This document shows, piece by piece, positions 1 to 11,867 of a stretch of DNA of 64,000 nucleotides (its first letter is position 1; each line of letters begins with the position of its first letter). The stretch spans positions 3,337,501 through 3,401,500 of the forward strand of contig JAQISU010000118.1 of NCBI GenBank assembly GCA_029339505.1, in the 5' to 3' direction. A program made the translations under genes and the position numbers. The stretch is from Unio delphinus. Lineage: Eukaryota > Mollusca > Bivalvia > Unionida > Unionidae. A model generated the notes under the pieces. It ran no database searches and had not been told where the DNA came from. It saw only the letters and a program-made list of their open reading frames with translations.

Positions 1-600
1 ACTATCTATAAATTTGGATAAGTTCTCTGTATATGAATTACAACCTGATATAATTGGTCGTCCTGGATAATTTAAAGGTAATGTATGATCAGGAAATTTA
101 TGAGTTTTGGGCAATATGTAGAACTGAGGTGTACGTATTTTGAGAGGAAAAGTATCAAATTCTTCATATACGGAGCTATTATTCTTAGATATTTCATCAA
201 TGCATGTGGAAATTTTAGATTTAATTTCTAATGAAGGGTCTTTATCGACTTTTTGATAGTACTTTTCATCATTTAATTGACGTTCAACTTCTTTAACATA
301 GTCTTCCAGATTCATAATAATAATATTATTTGATTTATCAGCCTTTTTAATAACAATACTCTCGTCATTAATTAAATTATGTAAAGACTCCATTTCTTTC
401 TTAGAAATATTACTATAACCTCTCTTATGAGGAATATTGTGTAATATTTCTTGTGTGATAGCTTCAATGTAAAAATCTAAACGAGAGTCACGTCCACTAG
501 GTGGTGTAAAAGATGATTTGTTTTTATTGAAATAACCCATATTTTTTGAATTGAAAGAATCTGATTCACAATTAGAGTTGCTGCTTGATTTATCATAAAT
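1..600 (-). mobile_element. Penelope-like retroelement, N-terminal part of the reverse transcriptase ORF (cut by window edge)
   Basis: Reading the minus strand from 600 to 1 gives 200 codons without a stop. The translation carries the landmarks of Penelope-like reverse transcriptases upstream of the catalytic palm: IVIKKADKSNNIIIMN, then EDYVKEVERQL, then PQFYILPKTHK and GRPIISGCNSYTENLSKFID. This family copies its own RNA and inserts by target-primed reverse transcription; many members add a GIY-YIG endonuclease at the C terminus. The catalytic YxDD box and any endonuclease would lie left of base 1, so they cannot be judged. There is no clear start codon: the frame opens out of an AT repeat at about 600, so the true 5' end may be lost. 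The family assignment comes from motif recognition and is fairly sure; completeness of the copy is unknown. Confidence 0.8.
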
Positions 601-658
601 ATATATATATTTATATATATATATATATAATATAATAATATATATAATATATATATAT

Positions 659-694
659 GTCTCACCTGACATATATATATATGTCAGGTGAGAC
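659..694. repeat. Perfect 36-bp palindrome beside the Penelope-like element
   Basis: An 18-bp arm starting GTCTCACCTGACATATAT is followed at once by its exact reverse complement. It sits at the edge of the AT tract (601-658) that borders the Penelope-like ORF. A cruciform-prone junction, or the fused ends of two element copies, are both possible. Confidence 0.85.
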
Positions 695-1281
695 TGATGT
701 CTTACATGACATTAGTAATACAACCGTCATTATTGTCAATACATGATTCAGTCTGTCAAAGCTAATATTTTATTGTCTATATGTTTATAGCGCTTGTCCA
801 GCCTATTTGACTCAACTGTTATTATGCAAATACAACCACTACTGTTTATCTAGAAGACTTTCCTCGACAAACAATAATCATTCGCAGACAGTATTCTAAC
901 ATGACTAACGAAGTACAGCATATTGAAAGGACCTTGAAAACCATGAAATTTCCATTCCATATGTTGTAGAGTTTGGACAATGTTATTCATTTTCATACCA
1001 TATGATAAACGAGTCACCTATCCCATTGTAACGATGTATCCACATATATAGAACGCCACACACAAGACTTTAGCACGTTGCACATTCATAGCATACAAGT
1101 CAATTGATGTTTGTTTTTGTCGGTATATCTATTTGACTATTAATAACAATTTGTAGGAAAACATAACAGCATTCAGTACCACAAAACAATAGAAAGCAGA
1201 TAAATCAATCGTAATATGTTCTGAAATAGGATAAAATCAAGAGCACTGACTATTGATACGTTAGTCATACGTGTTCCGATA

Positions 1282-1345
<64 letters not shown>

Positions 1346-1464
1346 ATGCCGTTTAAAGTCATTCAAACTTACTGGGTACTTTTGGGATTGCCTTTTGTGC
1401 ATTTGTGATACTTAGTTTCAAGTACTAAGTATGGGGTATGTAACAAGTCGCTCAACGTATTCGC
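695..1464. other. Intergenic DNA with a (TA)n tract
   Basis: I see no coding potential. The only distinctive content is a (TA)n microsatellite at about 1283-1342. This is the 3' flank of the minus-strand coiled-coil gene. Confidence 0.6.
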
Positions 1465-1470
1465 TTTATT
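1465..1470 (-). promoter_or_regulatory. Candidate polyadenylation signal AATAAA
   Basis: TTTATT on the plus strand reads AATAAA on the minus strand, 79 bp downstream of the stop codon of the 1549-5583 gene. The position is suitable for its 3' end, but in AT-rich DNA such hexamers also occur by chance. Confidence 0.45.
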
Positions 1471-1548
1471 ACAAGCAAGTTACTAACTAGTGATAGCATA
1501 AAATACTGCAGTCCTGTAGATACTTCATCCCCATGTGTCAGGAACACC

Positions 1549-4500
1549 TCAGAATACTTTCTTCACTTTTGTAGCTGCCTTGATTTTGTTCATGTGAATA
1601 GCCCGATAACCTAAACCAAATGTCAACCGAACCTCTCTGTCTATTGCGGGAAGACTGGGCGAGGATCTCGCGGAAGGAGGGTCTTCATCTTTCCGTAAAT
1701 CTTCCATACTTCTGCTTGGTTTTAATGGCGAACTTCTCACTGGGCGTTTTGAAGAGTCCTTTTGCGAAGTTTTGTTCTTGCTAAAAGAAACCTTTTTTGT
1801 TCCGCCTTCTCCTTTACTGCTTCTCTCGTCTTTGGTGCTTGTATTGCCAATATAAACAGCACGTTGAGCCTTGGTTTCGCGTACTTCCTCCACCCATCTT
1901 TCTAGTTCTTTCAACCGTCCTTCTGTGTTCTTTTGTTTTTGTTCAGCAGTTTCTGATATCATTGATTCATCTGCAGTATCATTTTTTTTAGAAAACTGAA
2001 TATTTTTGGGATCACTGATCTCGGTTTTAGCAGGTCGTGCGGGTGGAAGTTGTTTCAATTTGCCTCTTGGATTCCACCTCAGATTCCTGTGCATTTCTAA
2101 CTCTAATTTCATACGGAGATGCTTATTTTCTTCCGTTAATCGCCGATTGCTTGATTCTATTTCTTCAAACTTTTCTTGTTGGACGATCCAGTTTTTCTTC
2201 TCCCTGTCAAATTCGGTTATTTTCTTTTTCAAGTTGTCTATCGTTAAGTTCAACTGAAAAGCCTGCTGCTCTATTGTCGACGTTTCGTTCTTACTTTCAC
2301 CAATCTGATTTTCTAACTCCTGTTTCCGCTTCTCCGACGTTTCCAACTGCTCAACAATATTCTTCAGTCGTTCTTCCATGGCATTCATGTGTTTCTCGAA
2401 TTTTTCGAGCCTTTCGTTTTCCTTTTTTAAGTCATGTATCTCTTTTTTAAATTCTTCTATTTCCTTTTCTTGATCTGATTTTAGTCTTTCCAATTCATTC
2501 ATCAGCTGCTTTATTTGTTCGTCTTTTTCTCTATTCATGGCTTCGTGATCATTCCTGAATTTCTCAAGTTCCTTCTGAGTGTCTTCTAAATCCTTTTTAG
2601 CAGCGTTTGCTTCATCCTTCAGCTTCTCGTATTTTGTCCTCTCCTCCTCGAAGTCTCTCTTTACTCTCTCATTGTCCTCTTTGAGTGTCGCGTTTTCTTT
2701 CATTTGAGTGGCACTTGCACGCTGTAGAGTGTCTCGTTCAGAATTCAATTGCGACTTTTCGTTTTCCAGCTGATCAAGCTTAATTTTCAATTCGTCGATC
2801 AGAGTTGTAAATGAGCTGCTTTTTGACTGAGACTCAGTATTCTCCTTTCGAACGTTTACCAGTTCGGCCTGCAATTTTTGTTCTATCTCATCTTTTTCAT
2901 GTTTTAACTTCATCATCTCTGATTTTAAGTCCTTTATTTCGTTGTCAAATTTGTGCTCATCTTTCATAGCACCTAATAATTCTTCAGTTTCTAATTTCTT
3001 CTGGGCAAGACTAGCAGACAGCGTTTTATTTTCAAATTCTAGTGCATCTACTTTCTTTTGTAACTCTTCGTTTTCTTGTCTCAGATGTTTAAGAGTGCCA
3101 TCATTTGAAGTTTTTTCGTTTTCCAGACCCTGTATTTTAGAAAGTTTTTCCGATTCCACCGCTGTTACACTAGATTCAAGAGATGCCTTTTCCTTCTCGA
3201 TAGCATACAAACGTTTCACAGTCTGTAGATGCTCCGCTTTCAGTTTCATATTTTCTTCATTTGCAGAATGGTTATCAGACTGTAATTTGATAAGCTGGGC
3301 TTTTAACTCCCTTATTTCTTTATGTAGTGCGTCCATTGCTTGCCATGCAGACGAAGATGGCCTAAGTTTGGACGAATCCTCATCCTGCTTATCGTCTTTG
3401 TCATCTTGAATTTGCCTCCCATCTCCTTTTGGGCTCTTGGTACTCCCGTTTTCATCATATGGGCCCTGTATTTCAATTCCTTCCATGGCAACCTCGATAT
3501 CATTTACCTTGGACAAAACCCGATTGGTTTCTGCTTCATCTAATTTTCGTCTCAAAATAGTGTTCTCAGAAGAAATATTTTCAATGGTTTTTAAAAACCC
3601 GTTTGCTTCCTCCTCCAATTGCTTTATTCTATTCTTGTAAGCAGTTTCTGCTTTTCGGAACGTTTTCCTTTCTTCATGTAATACTTCTAGTGGATCAAAA
3701 CGAATTTCGCCTTCAGCATCAGCAATTGGGGGCTCTGAGGTACTCATTTTAGTATTTAACTGTTTTGATCTAGAATGATCAGATTTGGATGGTTTGTAAG
3801 CAACGGCTCTGTATGTTTTAGCAATTTGGTCTTTCTGATATGCATCAGACACAGGCTCTTTGTCTTGATAAATAGAATGTTTTTCCAGCTGTTGCTTGAA
3901 TAAAGAAAGGTCTTTTTCAAGGTCACCAGTATTTTTTATATTCTTTCCCTCAAAGTCCGATATATCCGTAAGTTCCGACGGTAACCGTAAGTCAGGCGAA
4001 TCCGTCCCTGTTTCCTTTCTGTTAGCAATGTTTTGATGATACGTAGCAAGTGGAGCGGTATTGATGCTACTCACAGAAGTTACAAGAGCATTGGATGGTG
4101 TGAATTTCGAGGTGTTAGATTGGGTTTTGTACTTCGTTTCTGAAAGACCTGTTCGAGGAGGAACAAGTATTCCGTCTGTTTCCCAACTATGACTTAATCT
4201 CGGTGTTTCTACAGGTTTGGATTCATTTGTAATACGTTTGTCTTGATCAGGATGTCGTTCTAGTGATCGTCCAAGTCGAGCATTCGATATTTGTATACTG
4301 TCTGATTCTGGTTTAGACCTTGGAGTCAAATCACGTGTCTCTTTCTCCTGCTCGGTATTTTCAGCCCGGGTGGAATTCGACCCTGCAACTGTTCCAGAGT
4401 TTACTGGTAATGTATCCGATGTTTGCTTCTTATGAGAATTTAATGTCTTTATACTGTTGTTACTCTCAAGCAAGTTAGCGAAATTCTCGTCCTGATTATT

Positions 4501-5583
4501 ATATTCAGTCTTTTCATTTGCAACATGTTGTTTATTGCCAACATGTAGACTATTGGGTTCCTTCTCTCTTGGCTTATCACTAGTTTGAGTTAAGGGCGAT
4601 ATTTTCAGTGAAGCATCAACCTTTGAAACGATGTGCCGATAATCGGAAGAATTAGCTAGTTTCGAGTCTGAACTTTTCGATTCGGTTTTAGTCACATTGT
4701 CTGGAATATCTACCACCTCATATCGTTCATGATCAATTTTACTTTTGTCGGAATTATTTTTGTTACCAGAAGAGGCTACCTTTGGGGTGAACAGACCTAG
4801 AACATTTTCTTTATTAACCTTTTCCTTTTCCTTTGGTGGAGATTTCGAATGGTTTCCTTTGGATTTGCTCGAGCTGTCTGCTTGAGTGTCGGTCACTAAT
4901 TTATTCTCTTCTTTTTCTTTCACTGATAATGTTTTCTGTTTTGTGGAAGGTTTAATCACAGGTTCCGCTTTTGTTTCGACTTCTGTTGAGTTTAGTTTTT
5001 TCACAGAATCTTGAGTTTTGGTTTGATTCCCAGCAGAAGTTTTCGATGAATTTTCAGATGCCTTCTTCGGATCGGATATCCCCCTATGTTTTTCAGTCTG
5101 ATCTGTTTCTTTGTGTCCTTTACCAGTTAAATTTCCTTTTATTTGTTCCTTGTTTGAGTGATGGCTCTGTTCTTCTTTTGATTCAGGTTTCGTTGACGTA
5201 TTATTCTTTCTTTCGTTCAAATTAGAAAGCAATTTACTCTTTATGTCTACCTTTCTCTTATCAGGTGACTCGCTATTATCAGCTAAATCTTTATTAATAG
5301 AAGGTGTATGCTTGTTTTTATCGGCATCTATATTATCTAACTTGTCTTTCGTTCCCTTGTCTGATTTTGTTTTTTCTATATTTGACTTTATATTCACTGA
5401 ATTGGCGTTTTCTCCTTTTGGCTTTCCACCCCTACTCGAAAGCAGCTTTGAGGAACTTTTGTTTTTATCGCTGTTGTCACCTATGATCGGGCGCTTAATT
5501 GAGCCCCGTTTCACACTTAAACTGCTTGTGACGTCAAATGTGTCCTGTCGTATTACAGATTTTTTCCCAACGGTTAATTCCAT
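1549..5583 (-). CDS. Large uncharacterised coiled-coil protein (1344 aa), uninterrupted ORF
   Basis: This 4-kb ORF is open throughout and is the only intact host-like gene in the window. Residues 1 to about 640 are rich in Lys, Ser, Asn, Thr and Glu, with many SKS/KKE-type stretches and no predicted globular fold by eye. From about 655 to 1180 the sequence is heptad-like and dense in Glu, Lys, Leu and Gln (for example ELKAQLIKLQSDN, QELENQIGESKNE), as in long parallel coiled coils of cytoskeletal, centrosomal or Golgi tethers. The tail has Ser/Pro-rich basic stretches (RPVRSSPLKPSRSMEDLRKD) and ends in a basic hydrophobic segment (LTFGLGYRAIHMNKIKAATK). There is no signal peptide or membrane segment. 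The Met at 5583 is the first in-frame start; a possible 3' splice site near 5757 could supply a 5' UTR exon. I do not recognise the orthologue. A structural or scaffold role is inference from composition. Confidence 0.85.
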   Translation of the reverse strand: MELTVGKKSVIRQDTFDVTSSLSVKRGSIKRPIIGDNSDKNKSSSKLLSSRGGKPKGENANSVNIKSNIEKTKSDKGTKDKLDNIDADKNKHTPSINKDLADNSESPDKRKVDIKSKLLSNLNERKNNTSTKPESKEEQSHHSNKEQIKGNLTGKGHKETDQTEKHRGISDPKKASENSSKTSAGNQTKTQDSVKKLNSTEVETKAEPVIKPSTKQKTLSVKEKEENKLVTDTQADSSSKSKGNHSKSPPKEKEKVNKENVLGLFTPKVASSGNKNNSDKSKIDHERYEVVDIPDNVTKTESKSSDSKLANSSDYRHIVSKVDASLKISPLTQTSDKPREKEPNSLHVGNKQHVANEKTEYNNQDENFANLLESNNSIKTLNSHKKQTSDTLPVNSGTVAGSNSTRAENTEQEKETRDLTPRSKPESDSIQISNARLGRSLERHPDQDKRITNESKPVETPRLSHSWETDGILVPPRTGLSETKYKTQSNTSKFTPSNALVTSVSSINTAPLATYHQNIANRKETGTDSPDLRLPSELTDISDFEGKNIKNTGDLEKDLSLFKQQLEKHSIYQDKEPVSDAYQKDQIAKTYRAVAYKPSKSDHSRSKQLNTKMSTSEPPIADAEGEIRFDPLEVLHEERKTFRKAETAYKNRIKQLEEEANGFLKTIENISSENTILRRKLDEAETNRVLSKVNDIEVAMEGIEIQGPYDENGSTKSPKGDGRQIQDDKDDKQDEDSSKLRPSSSAWQAMDALHKEIRELKAQLIKLQSDNHSANEENMKLKAEHLQTVKRLYAIEKEKASLESSVTAVESEKLSKIQGLENEKTSNDGTLKHLRQENEELQKKVDALEFENKTLSASLAQKKLETEELLGAMKDEHKFDNEIKDLKSEMMKLKHEKDEIEQKLQAELVNVRKENTESQSKSSSFTTLIDELKIKLDQLENEKSQLNSERDTLQRASATQMKENATLKEDNERVKRDFEEERTKYEKLKDEANAAKKDLEDTQKELEKFRNDHEAMNREKDEQIKQLMNELERLKSDQEKEIEEFKKEIHDLKKENERLEKFEKHMNAMEERLKNIVEQLETSEKRKQELENQIGESKNETSTIEQQAFQLNLTIDNLKKKITEFDREKKNWIVQQEKFEEIESSNRRLTEENKHLRMKLELEMHRNLRWNPRGKLKQLPPARPAKTEISDPKNIQFSKKNDTADESMISETAEQKQKNTEGRLKELERWVEEVRETKAQRAVYIGNTSTKDERSSKGEGGTKKVSFSKNKTSQKDSSKRPVRSSPLKPSRSMEDLRKDEDPPSARSSPSLPAIDREVRLTFGLGYRAIHMNKIKAATKVKKVF

Positions 5584-5713
5584 TATGAAAGTCTAGAACT
5601 ATGGCATGAATCCATTTTTTAAAGTTCATTATTGTAAATTAGGATAATTTGTGCATCACATTTTTACCGAGCAGTATATTCCTTTATATTTGGATTGATT
5701 CGTTTAAAAGGAT

Positions 5714-6043
5714 TCACTCCCAACAATCGTTCCTTTGCCCACAGACCTGAAAGTAGTGAGAAATAACATGTAGACATAACTTAAGATATGTATGCTTACT
5801 GCAAAGATGAATATTTACGAAATATTGCACACGAAGAACACTACTAAAGCGTGATAAAATGAAAAGTGTGTCAACGTCACTCGAGAAATATTTCGTAATA
5901 TCTACTCCAAAAACAGTGATTTTCTTTGTATCGTATACTTTGGGTGGAACAAACTTTGTTTTGTATGGGTGAATTCTATATTCTATATCAACGTCAATAA
6001 TGGCAACATCACTACATTGAAAAAAAGGTCCACAATTTTGCAA
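5714..6043 (-). other. Possible upstream exon(s) of a minus-strand host gene
   Basis: An open frame contains a segment that looks coding (IEYRIHPYKTKFVPPKVYDT). It is preceded on the minus strand by a pyrimidine-rich tract ending in AATGTAG, and a second acceptor-like TCTCACTACTTTCAG lies near 5757, just upstream of the coiled-coil gene. These could be 5' exons of that gene or of a neighbour. No convincing donor site is seen and the codon pattern fades after the first 60 residues, so this is weak. Confidence 0.22.
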
Positions 6044-7900
6044 TCTGTATAGAACGATTGTTTTGCAAACTTAGATTTTACATAGAATGTGTAATTTTGT
6101 GTTATTTGGTGTCACCTTGTAAGTAAATACAAATAGCATGTATATGTTAGACCCGGAGTCTAATTAGTCCGCCTGATAAATGTTACGAGTGTCAGCCTTG
6201 CGAACAATGTGGTGTCGAAGCCAGTTGTGTATAACATGGCCATAGGAATATATGTATAACATGGTCATAGGAATTTGTTACTTACGCCTTTTATTGACGG
6301 CGCGCGATTAACAGGTAAGTGACATGAATATCTTGTGTTGGGTCAACGAAACATCAAGTGGGGATCGTAAATCTACCATTGAACTACCAGGGATGGGTCA
6401 ACGTCTGCTAATTATGTAGACCATAGGTGAATCGACATCTACTCAGAGTTGAGCCAGGCGTGGCCACCATTGGAATCGCAAGCTTAAATCTAGTATCTTG
6501 AGAACTAAACGTCTGTAGCTGATATACCATCTTGCGGGAATTATAAGGGAAGTTATCAGCTACTCCGACGTCGTTTGAAATTGGCGGGAAACATTGTTAC
6601 TTGGGACTTACGAAGGAGGCCTTCGAACAGTCATTGACTTATTAGCATGATTGCTGTTATCTATTACGGCAAAGTAATTGCAATTTAATTATGTGCAGTA
6701 TGTATACTTCATTACTACAATCGTTGGGACGTAGAATTACCATTTGTAATGTTTGACTCCTTTGTAGAGTTTGGTTCCATTGTAGTTTTTGATCTAAATG
6801 CATATTTTGATATATGACCAATGTTAATGTAAAGAATTTGAATTGTAATTCGCTAGTTGGTTAATATATTTAATGATTGCGAGGTACTTGTAAAGATTTC
6901 GACTGCTATTCTTTTGTTTATTTCTGCATTCAGACAAGAATTTGTGTGTGATGGCAAGTTTTCTGTCTATTACGGTATATAAAATTGCATCCTAATTTCG
7001 ATTGTCACTTAATTTGAGTATACTTTAATCAATTCCAGATTTCTCTCGTTTTAGACATTATATTGTTAGTATGACAGTTAAATTCAGTACATGAACAATC
7101 TGATTACTATGTGTAAGAAACTCGTTTTTTTTCATAAGGTTTTCGTCGTAATACGTATATGATACAGTTTCGTTGTCACAGAGTATTCAATAGCAACAGG
7201 TGATGTGACTATTTATAGTATTCGTTTGGAAAACTAGTTTTAAAATCGCCCATATTACAAAACGATGTGAATGTAAGCCGAAGTATTCCCAATTAATTTT
7301 CATTTTTTTCAATTGAAATCTTAAACGTATTGCAAAACAACTTGTAAATTACAATTATAAAGCTAAAGTGTGCTTAACATATTGCATTATAAACTAAATT
7401 TGACTCCAAACGTTTATCACCAAGAAATGATTATTCGCGCTCTGTTACGTTTATAACTGAATGATTTTGCAATAGTAAAAGCATGTCACTTTCAAGATTG
7501 TATGAGCAGCACTAAGTGTCTCCAAAAACGATGATATATGAAGCAACGAATACAGGTTGACACAATAATGCCGTATTCATAAAATTATGTCAATAGGGAT
7601 ATACAATATTTTACACCGTCATTAAGTTCAGTTGTAATGGCCTTTAATGGAACCGCTTTAAATTTCAACCATTTCCAGTATATCTACATATCTTTTTTCC
7701 ATTATATCTAAATATCTTCTTTCATGTATATCTGAATATCTTCAAGTGAAGTTTCAACTGACCTTATGACTGGAAGTTCAATAGCATAACTTTAATGAAC
7801 GGTAAGTAAAATGACACCAGTGAATTACGACAAAATAAAATGCAGAGGTACTAAATCATGATATGGTTTCAACAAAACCAGCATATCATAGTTGACTATA
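6044..7900. other. Intergenic DNA, no gene seen
   Basis: AT-rich unique-looking sequence. I find no long ORF, RNA gene or transposon terminus. A short direct duplication around 6227-6268 (TGTATAACATGGYCATAGGA twice) is the only local repeat noticed. Confidence 0.5.
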
Positions 7901-8138
<238 letters not shown>

Positions 8139-8442
8139 CATGTCACTTCCAACATCGTCAACCCAGACTGATTGATGTCGCACACTGTGCCAGCAGATGC
8201 GGTTTATGCCATATTTATATTTTTAAGCACCTTTTAATGTCCGTGCTCTGTCAGGGTATATGGAAATCTGGGTGTAAGCTGTTAGCATTAAGTGGACTGG
8301 ATACACAAGAACCAGTATGACTGAGTTTACCATGCTAAATCGTTTTATTCTGTGGATATATGCTTGCCTTCGACACAAACACCCATCTTCATCTTCCAAC
8401 AAAATTCCAAATAAAACGATGTATTTAAATGAAAAAGATATG

Positions 8443-8445
<3 letters not shown>

Positions 8446-8503
<58 letters not shown>
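8446..8503. repeat. (CT)n microsatellite
   Basis: Uninterrupted CT dinucleotides, opposite in strand to the (GA)n tract 0.3 kb upstream. The two tracts could pair as an inverted repeat with a loop of about 310 bp. Confidence 0.95.
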
Positions 8504-8507
<4 letters not shown>

Positions 8508-10120
8508 TACTTCATTCATCCTTAACTAGTAAGCGCGATCGTAATATATGTTCGTTGGAGATATTGTCGACCTCAGAGTAAGAAGATATACTTTTTCTTA
8601 ATAAAGTGTGTGAAAACGAGAGTATTGAGGTGGGGGTGGGATGTGCGTTTGTCTGTCTAATTGATTTTGATAATAATTAATTCATTTCAATACAAACGTA
8701 ACTAAACCTATGCTTGAAATTATGACTGCAATGCATGAAGAATTAGCCACCGCATACTAATGAACACAGAGTAGGTGAAAAAGAATCTGCAAAATGTCAA
8801 TAAATTGCTTTGGAATAAATAATGAATATTTGAATGAAATTATCTCTCTGTACTAGTCTAAACGCGCACTTCTAATGTCTGAATGTATTACCGTGTCTCT
8901 GAAATTAAAAGCGCACAGAGAAGTGATTGAAAATTGCCATTGTCGTGATAAGTGCACCGACGTCTGTTACGAACATAAATAGAAATCGCGTTGTCATGTC
9001 AGAGTGGGAACTTGAACTTCACGGTAATGGCAAACAGTACAGTTGTACTCAAACATGCAAAAACAGCTTGCTTATAAAATGAACAATGGCGTAATTGAGA
9101 GCAAACGTTTCCACGTGAACATTTTCATGAAAATCATTGCATTATGACATTAAATATGTGTTCGATGTTCAGGTCAAAATCACCTGACAAAATCAATAAA
9201 AAAAAGTATGATAATGTCAACATGTTTATACAGACACAATGTTAATTAACTATAGACAAAGTAAACAAATTAACACAATCTTACGACTTTGGATAATGTG
9301 ATTACTTTGGGGAATTTTTCTTGTTAATGTAGTGTTGTCACTTGTATTAAGCTTTTAACTGTACGCGTACCGGTCTCCTGTACTTCAGTTCTATTTAGGT
9401 TTCCTGAGTAACTCACTGCTTGCTTGCATAAAACCATATAATGTACGTTTTTTTATATTATTTTCAAACACATAATGCCAAAATCTTTAAACAGTACAAA
9501 TTCGCATTGACAATAATGATGCTGTAAACGGTGGAAAATGACAGATCACTCTAGCTTTCCGCTAATTTGTCGGAATATCTTAAGTGCAAAATTATCGACT
9601 CAGCAACGAAAACACTGGGTATCTGGTATTGCGAATTCGATGTCAGGATCGTGTAGTCTGTCAGCAAAAGATTGCCCATTATAACAAATAACGTAGCTCA
9701 TGAGATCAATATTACCAATTTGTTGACCAACACACTGACCTTAACACGGAACGGAGCTTACAGTGATCATTGTATAGTCGTAGTTATTCACGTCGACGAT
9801 GCAGTCTTCCCGGCATTCCTCTCTCAGGTGTCGTAGTCATATAAATATGTGACCATCAAAAGCTGAACTCAGCTAGGTCACCATGTGAAGATAATGCCAA
9901 TAATTGGCCTTTGAAAATAAAAGAATCGTATGAAGTGTTGGAAACTTACCTACTAGAGTTTGCATTTAGGTCAAATAAAAATACTCGAATGCCAGTTAAT
10001 AAAATTTCGGAAAGCATGCAAACACATCCGCACACAGACACATACTCGCACATACACATACTTAATTCTGACACCAACTTTCATAGATGTCGGACACATT
10101 ACGAATTGCTTAGCTTAAAC
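8504..10120. other. Intergenic DNA, no gene seen
   Basis: AT-rich sequence without a supported gene. Short open frames near the CA repeat are compositional only. Confidence 0.5.
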
Positions 10121-10125
10121 ACAGA

Positions 10126-10139
10126 CACACACACACACT

Positions 10140-10182
<43 letters not shown>

Positions 10183-10201
10183 ACACACACACACACACAC
10201 A
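10126..10201. repeat. (CA)n microsatellite
   Basis: ACAC dinucleotides with a few CG/AG interruptions. Confidence 0.95.
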
Positions 10202-10499
10202 CTGGGGGATACCTTTCTCAAGTGCCAATGTTAATACGATAAAATTATTTTGTAAATACACAGAAATTAGCATTCAGGTCTGTTAAGTTTTACCAGAGTG
10301 AACTCCAGTCAGTTTACTTAACAGTAATTGTATAAGTAGGTGTAATTTACAGATAGAAAAGAATCAAAGTTTAAATTTATAGTCTGTCTCCTTTTTCACA
10401 TGAATTCTCACTAACCATCACTAAAAACTACATAAATAGTCCTCTTGCATATGAGAGTGATAACAATATTGGAATAAATGTTAATGTCATGGAATGAAT

Positions 10500-11660
10500 A
10501 TTACTGTGGTAATATGGATGTTACTGTCACGGTATGAGTGTTATTGTCATTGTATGGATGTTACTGTCATGGTATGGATGTTACTGTTATTGTATGAGTG
10601 TTAATGTCATGGTATGGATGTTACTGTCATGGTATGGATGTTACTGTTATTGTATGGGTGTTAATGTCATGGTATGGATGTTACTGTCATTGTATGGATA
10701 TTATTGTCATAGTATGGTTGTTACTGTCATAGTATGGGTCTTACTGTCATGGTATGGTTGTTGCTGTCATGATATGGATGTTACGGTCATGGCATGAATG
10801 TTACTGTCATGATATGGGTGTTACTGTCATGGTATGGTTGTTACGGTCATGATATGGGTGCTACTATCATGGTATGGTTGTTACTGTCATGATATGGTTG
10901 TTACTGTCATGGTATGGTTGTTGCTGTCATGATATGGGTGTTACGGTCATGGTATGAATGTTACTGTCATGATATGGGTGTTACTGTCATGGTATGGTTG
11001 TTACGGTCATGATATGGATGTTACTTTCATTGTATAGGTGTTACTGTTGTGGTATTGGTGTTACTGTCATGGCATTGGTGTTACTGTCGTGGTATGTATA
11101 TTACTGTAATAGTGTGGATGTTACTGTCATGGAATTGGTGTTACTGTCGTGGAATGGATATTACCCTTATGGAATGGATGTTATTGTATGGAATGGGTGT
11201 TACTGTTACGGAATGTGTGTTTCAGTTACGGAATTTGTCTTTATGTTACGGAATGGGTGTTACTGTCATGGAATAGGTGTTACTCTCATAGCATTCATGT
11301 TACTGTTATGGAATGATGTTACTGTCATGGAGTGGGTCTTACTGTAATGGAAAGAATTTACTCTCGTGGGATGGATGATAGTGTTACGAATGTGTGTTTC
11401 TCTTAGGGAATGGATGTTATTGTCATGGAAAGGGTGTTACTGTAATTAATGGATGTTACTGTCGTGGAATGGATGTTACTGTCATGGAATGGATGTTACT
11501 GTCGTGGAGTGAGTGTTACTGTCATGGAAAGGAATCTACTCTCAAGGAATGGATGTTACTGTCGTGGAATGGATGTTATTGTAACGGAAGGGGTGTTACT
11601 GTCATGGAATGGGGGTTACTGTCATGAAATGGAGGTTTCTGCTATGAAATGGATGTTATT
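10500..11660. repeat. 21-bp minisatellite, about 54 units
   Basis: The unit is close to GTTACTGTCATGGTATGGAT plus G. Early units carry GGTATGG and later ones GGAATGG, so the array has at least two blocks of variants. The period is divisible by three, which yields long open frames of Val-Thr-Val-Met or Leu-Leu-Ser-Trp type in all plus frames; I treat these as non-coding. Confidence 0.92.
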
Positions 11661-11760
11661 GTTAGCGGAAAAAGGAGGTAATATGACTAAAAATTCAAAT
11701 TTAAGCTTGACCTTTTTTATTTCATCCTCTATTTGTCAGAACAGTCTATTGTTACCTCAA

Positions 11761-11764
<4 letters not shown>

Positions 11765-11829
<65 letters not shown>
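11765..11829. repeat. (GA)n microsatellite
   Basis: About 65 bp of GA dinucleotides immediately left of the hAT-type element. Confidence 0.95.
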
Positions 11830-11831
<2 letters not shown>

Positions 11832-11867
11832 AATCAGAATACATAGTGCTTGGTACGCTAGTTCTCT

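Noticed and set aside
1797..5596. Several plus-strand ORFs opposite the coiled-coil gene
   Set aside because: Ser/Phe/Leu-rich shadows of the Lys/Glu-rich minus-strand gene.
10534..11766. Hydrophobic ORFs with Val-Thr-Val-Met and Leu-Leu-Ser-Trp repeats resembling membrane proteins
   Set aside because: By-product of the 21-bp minisatellite; open frames occur in more than one frame and end with the array.
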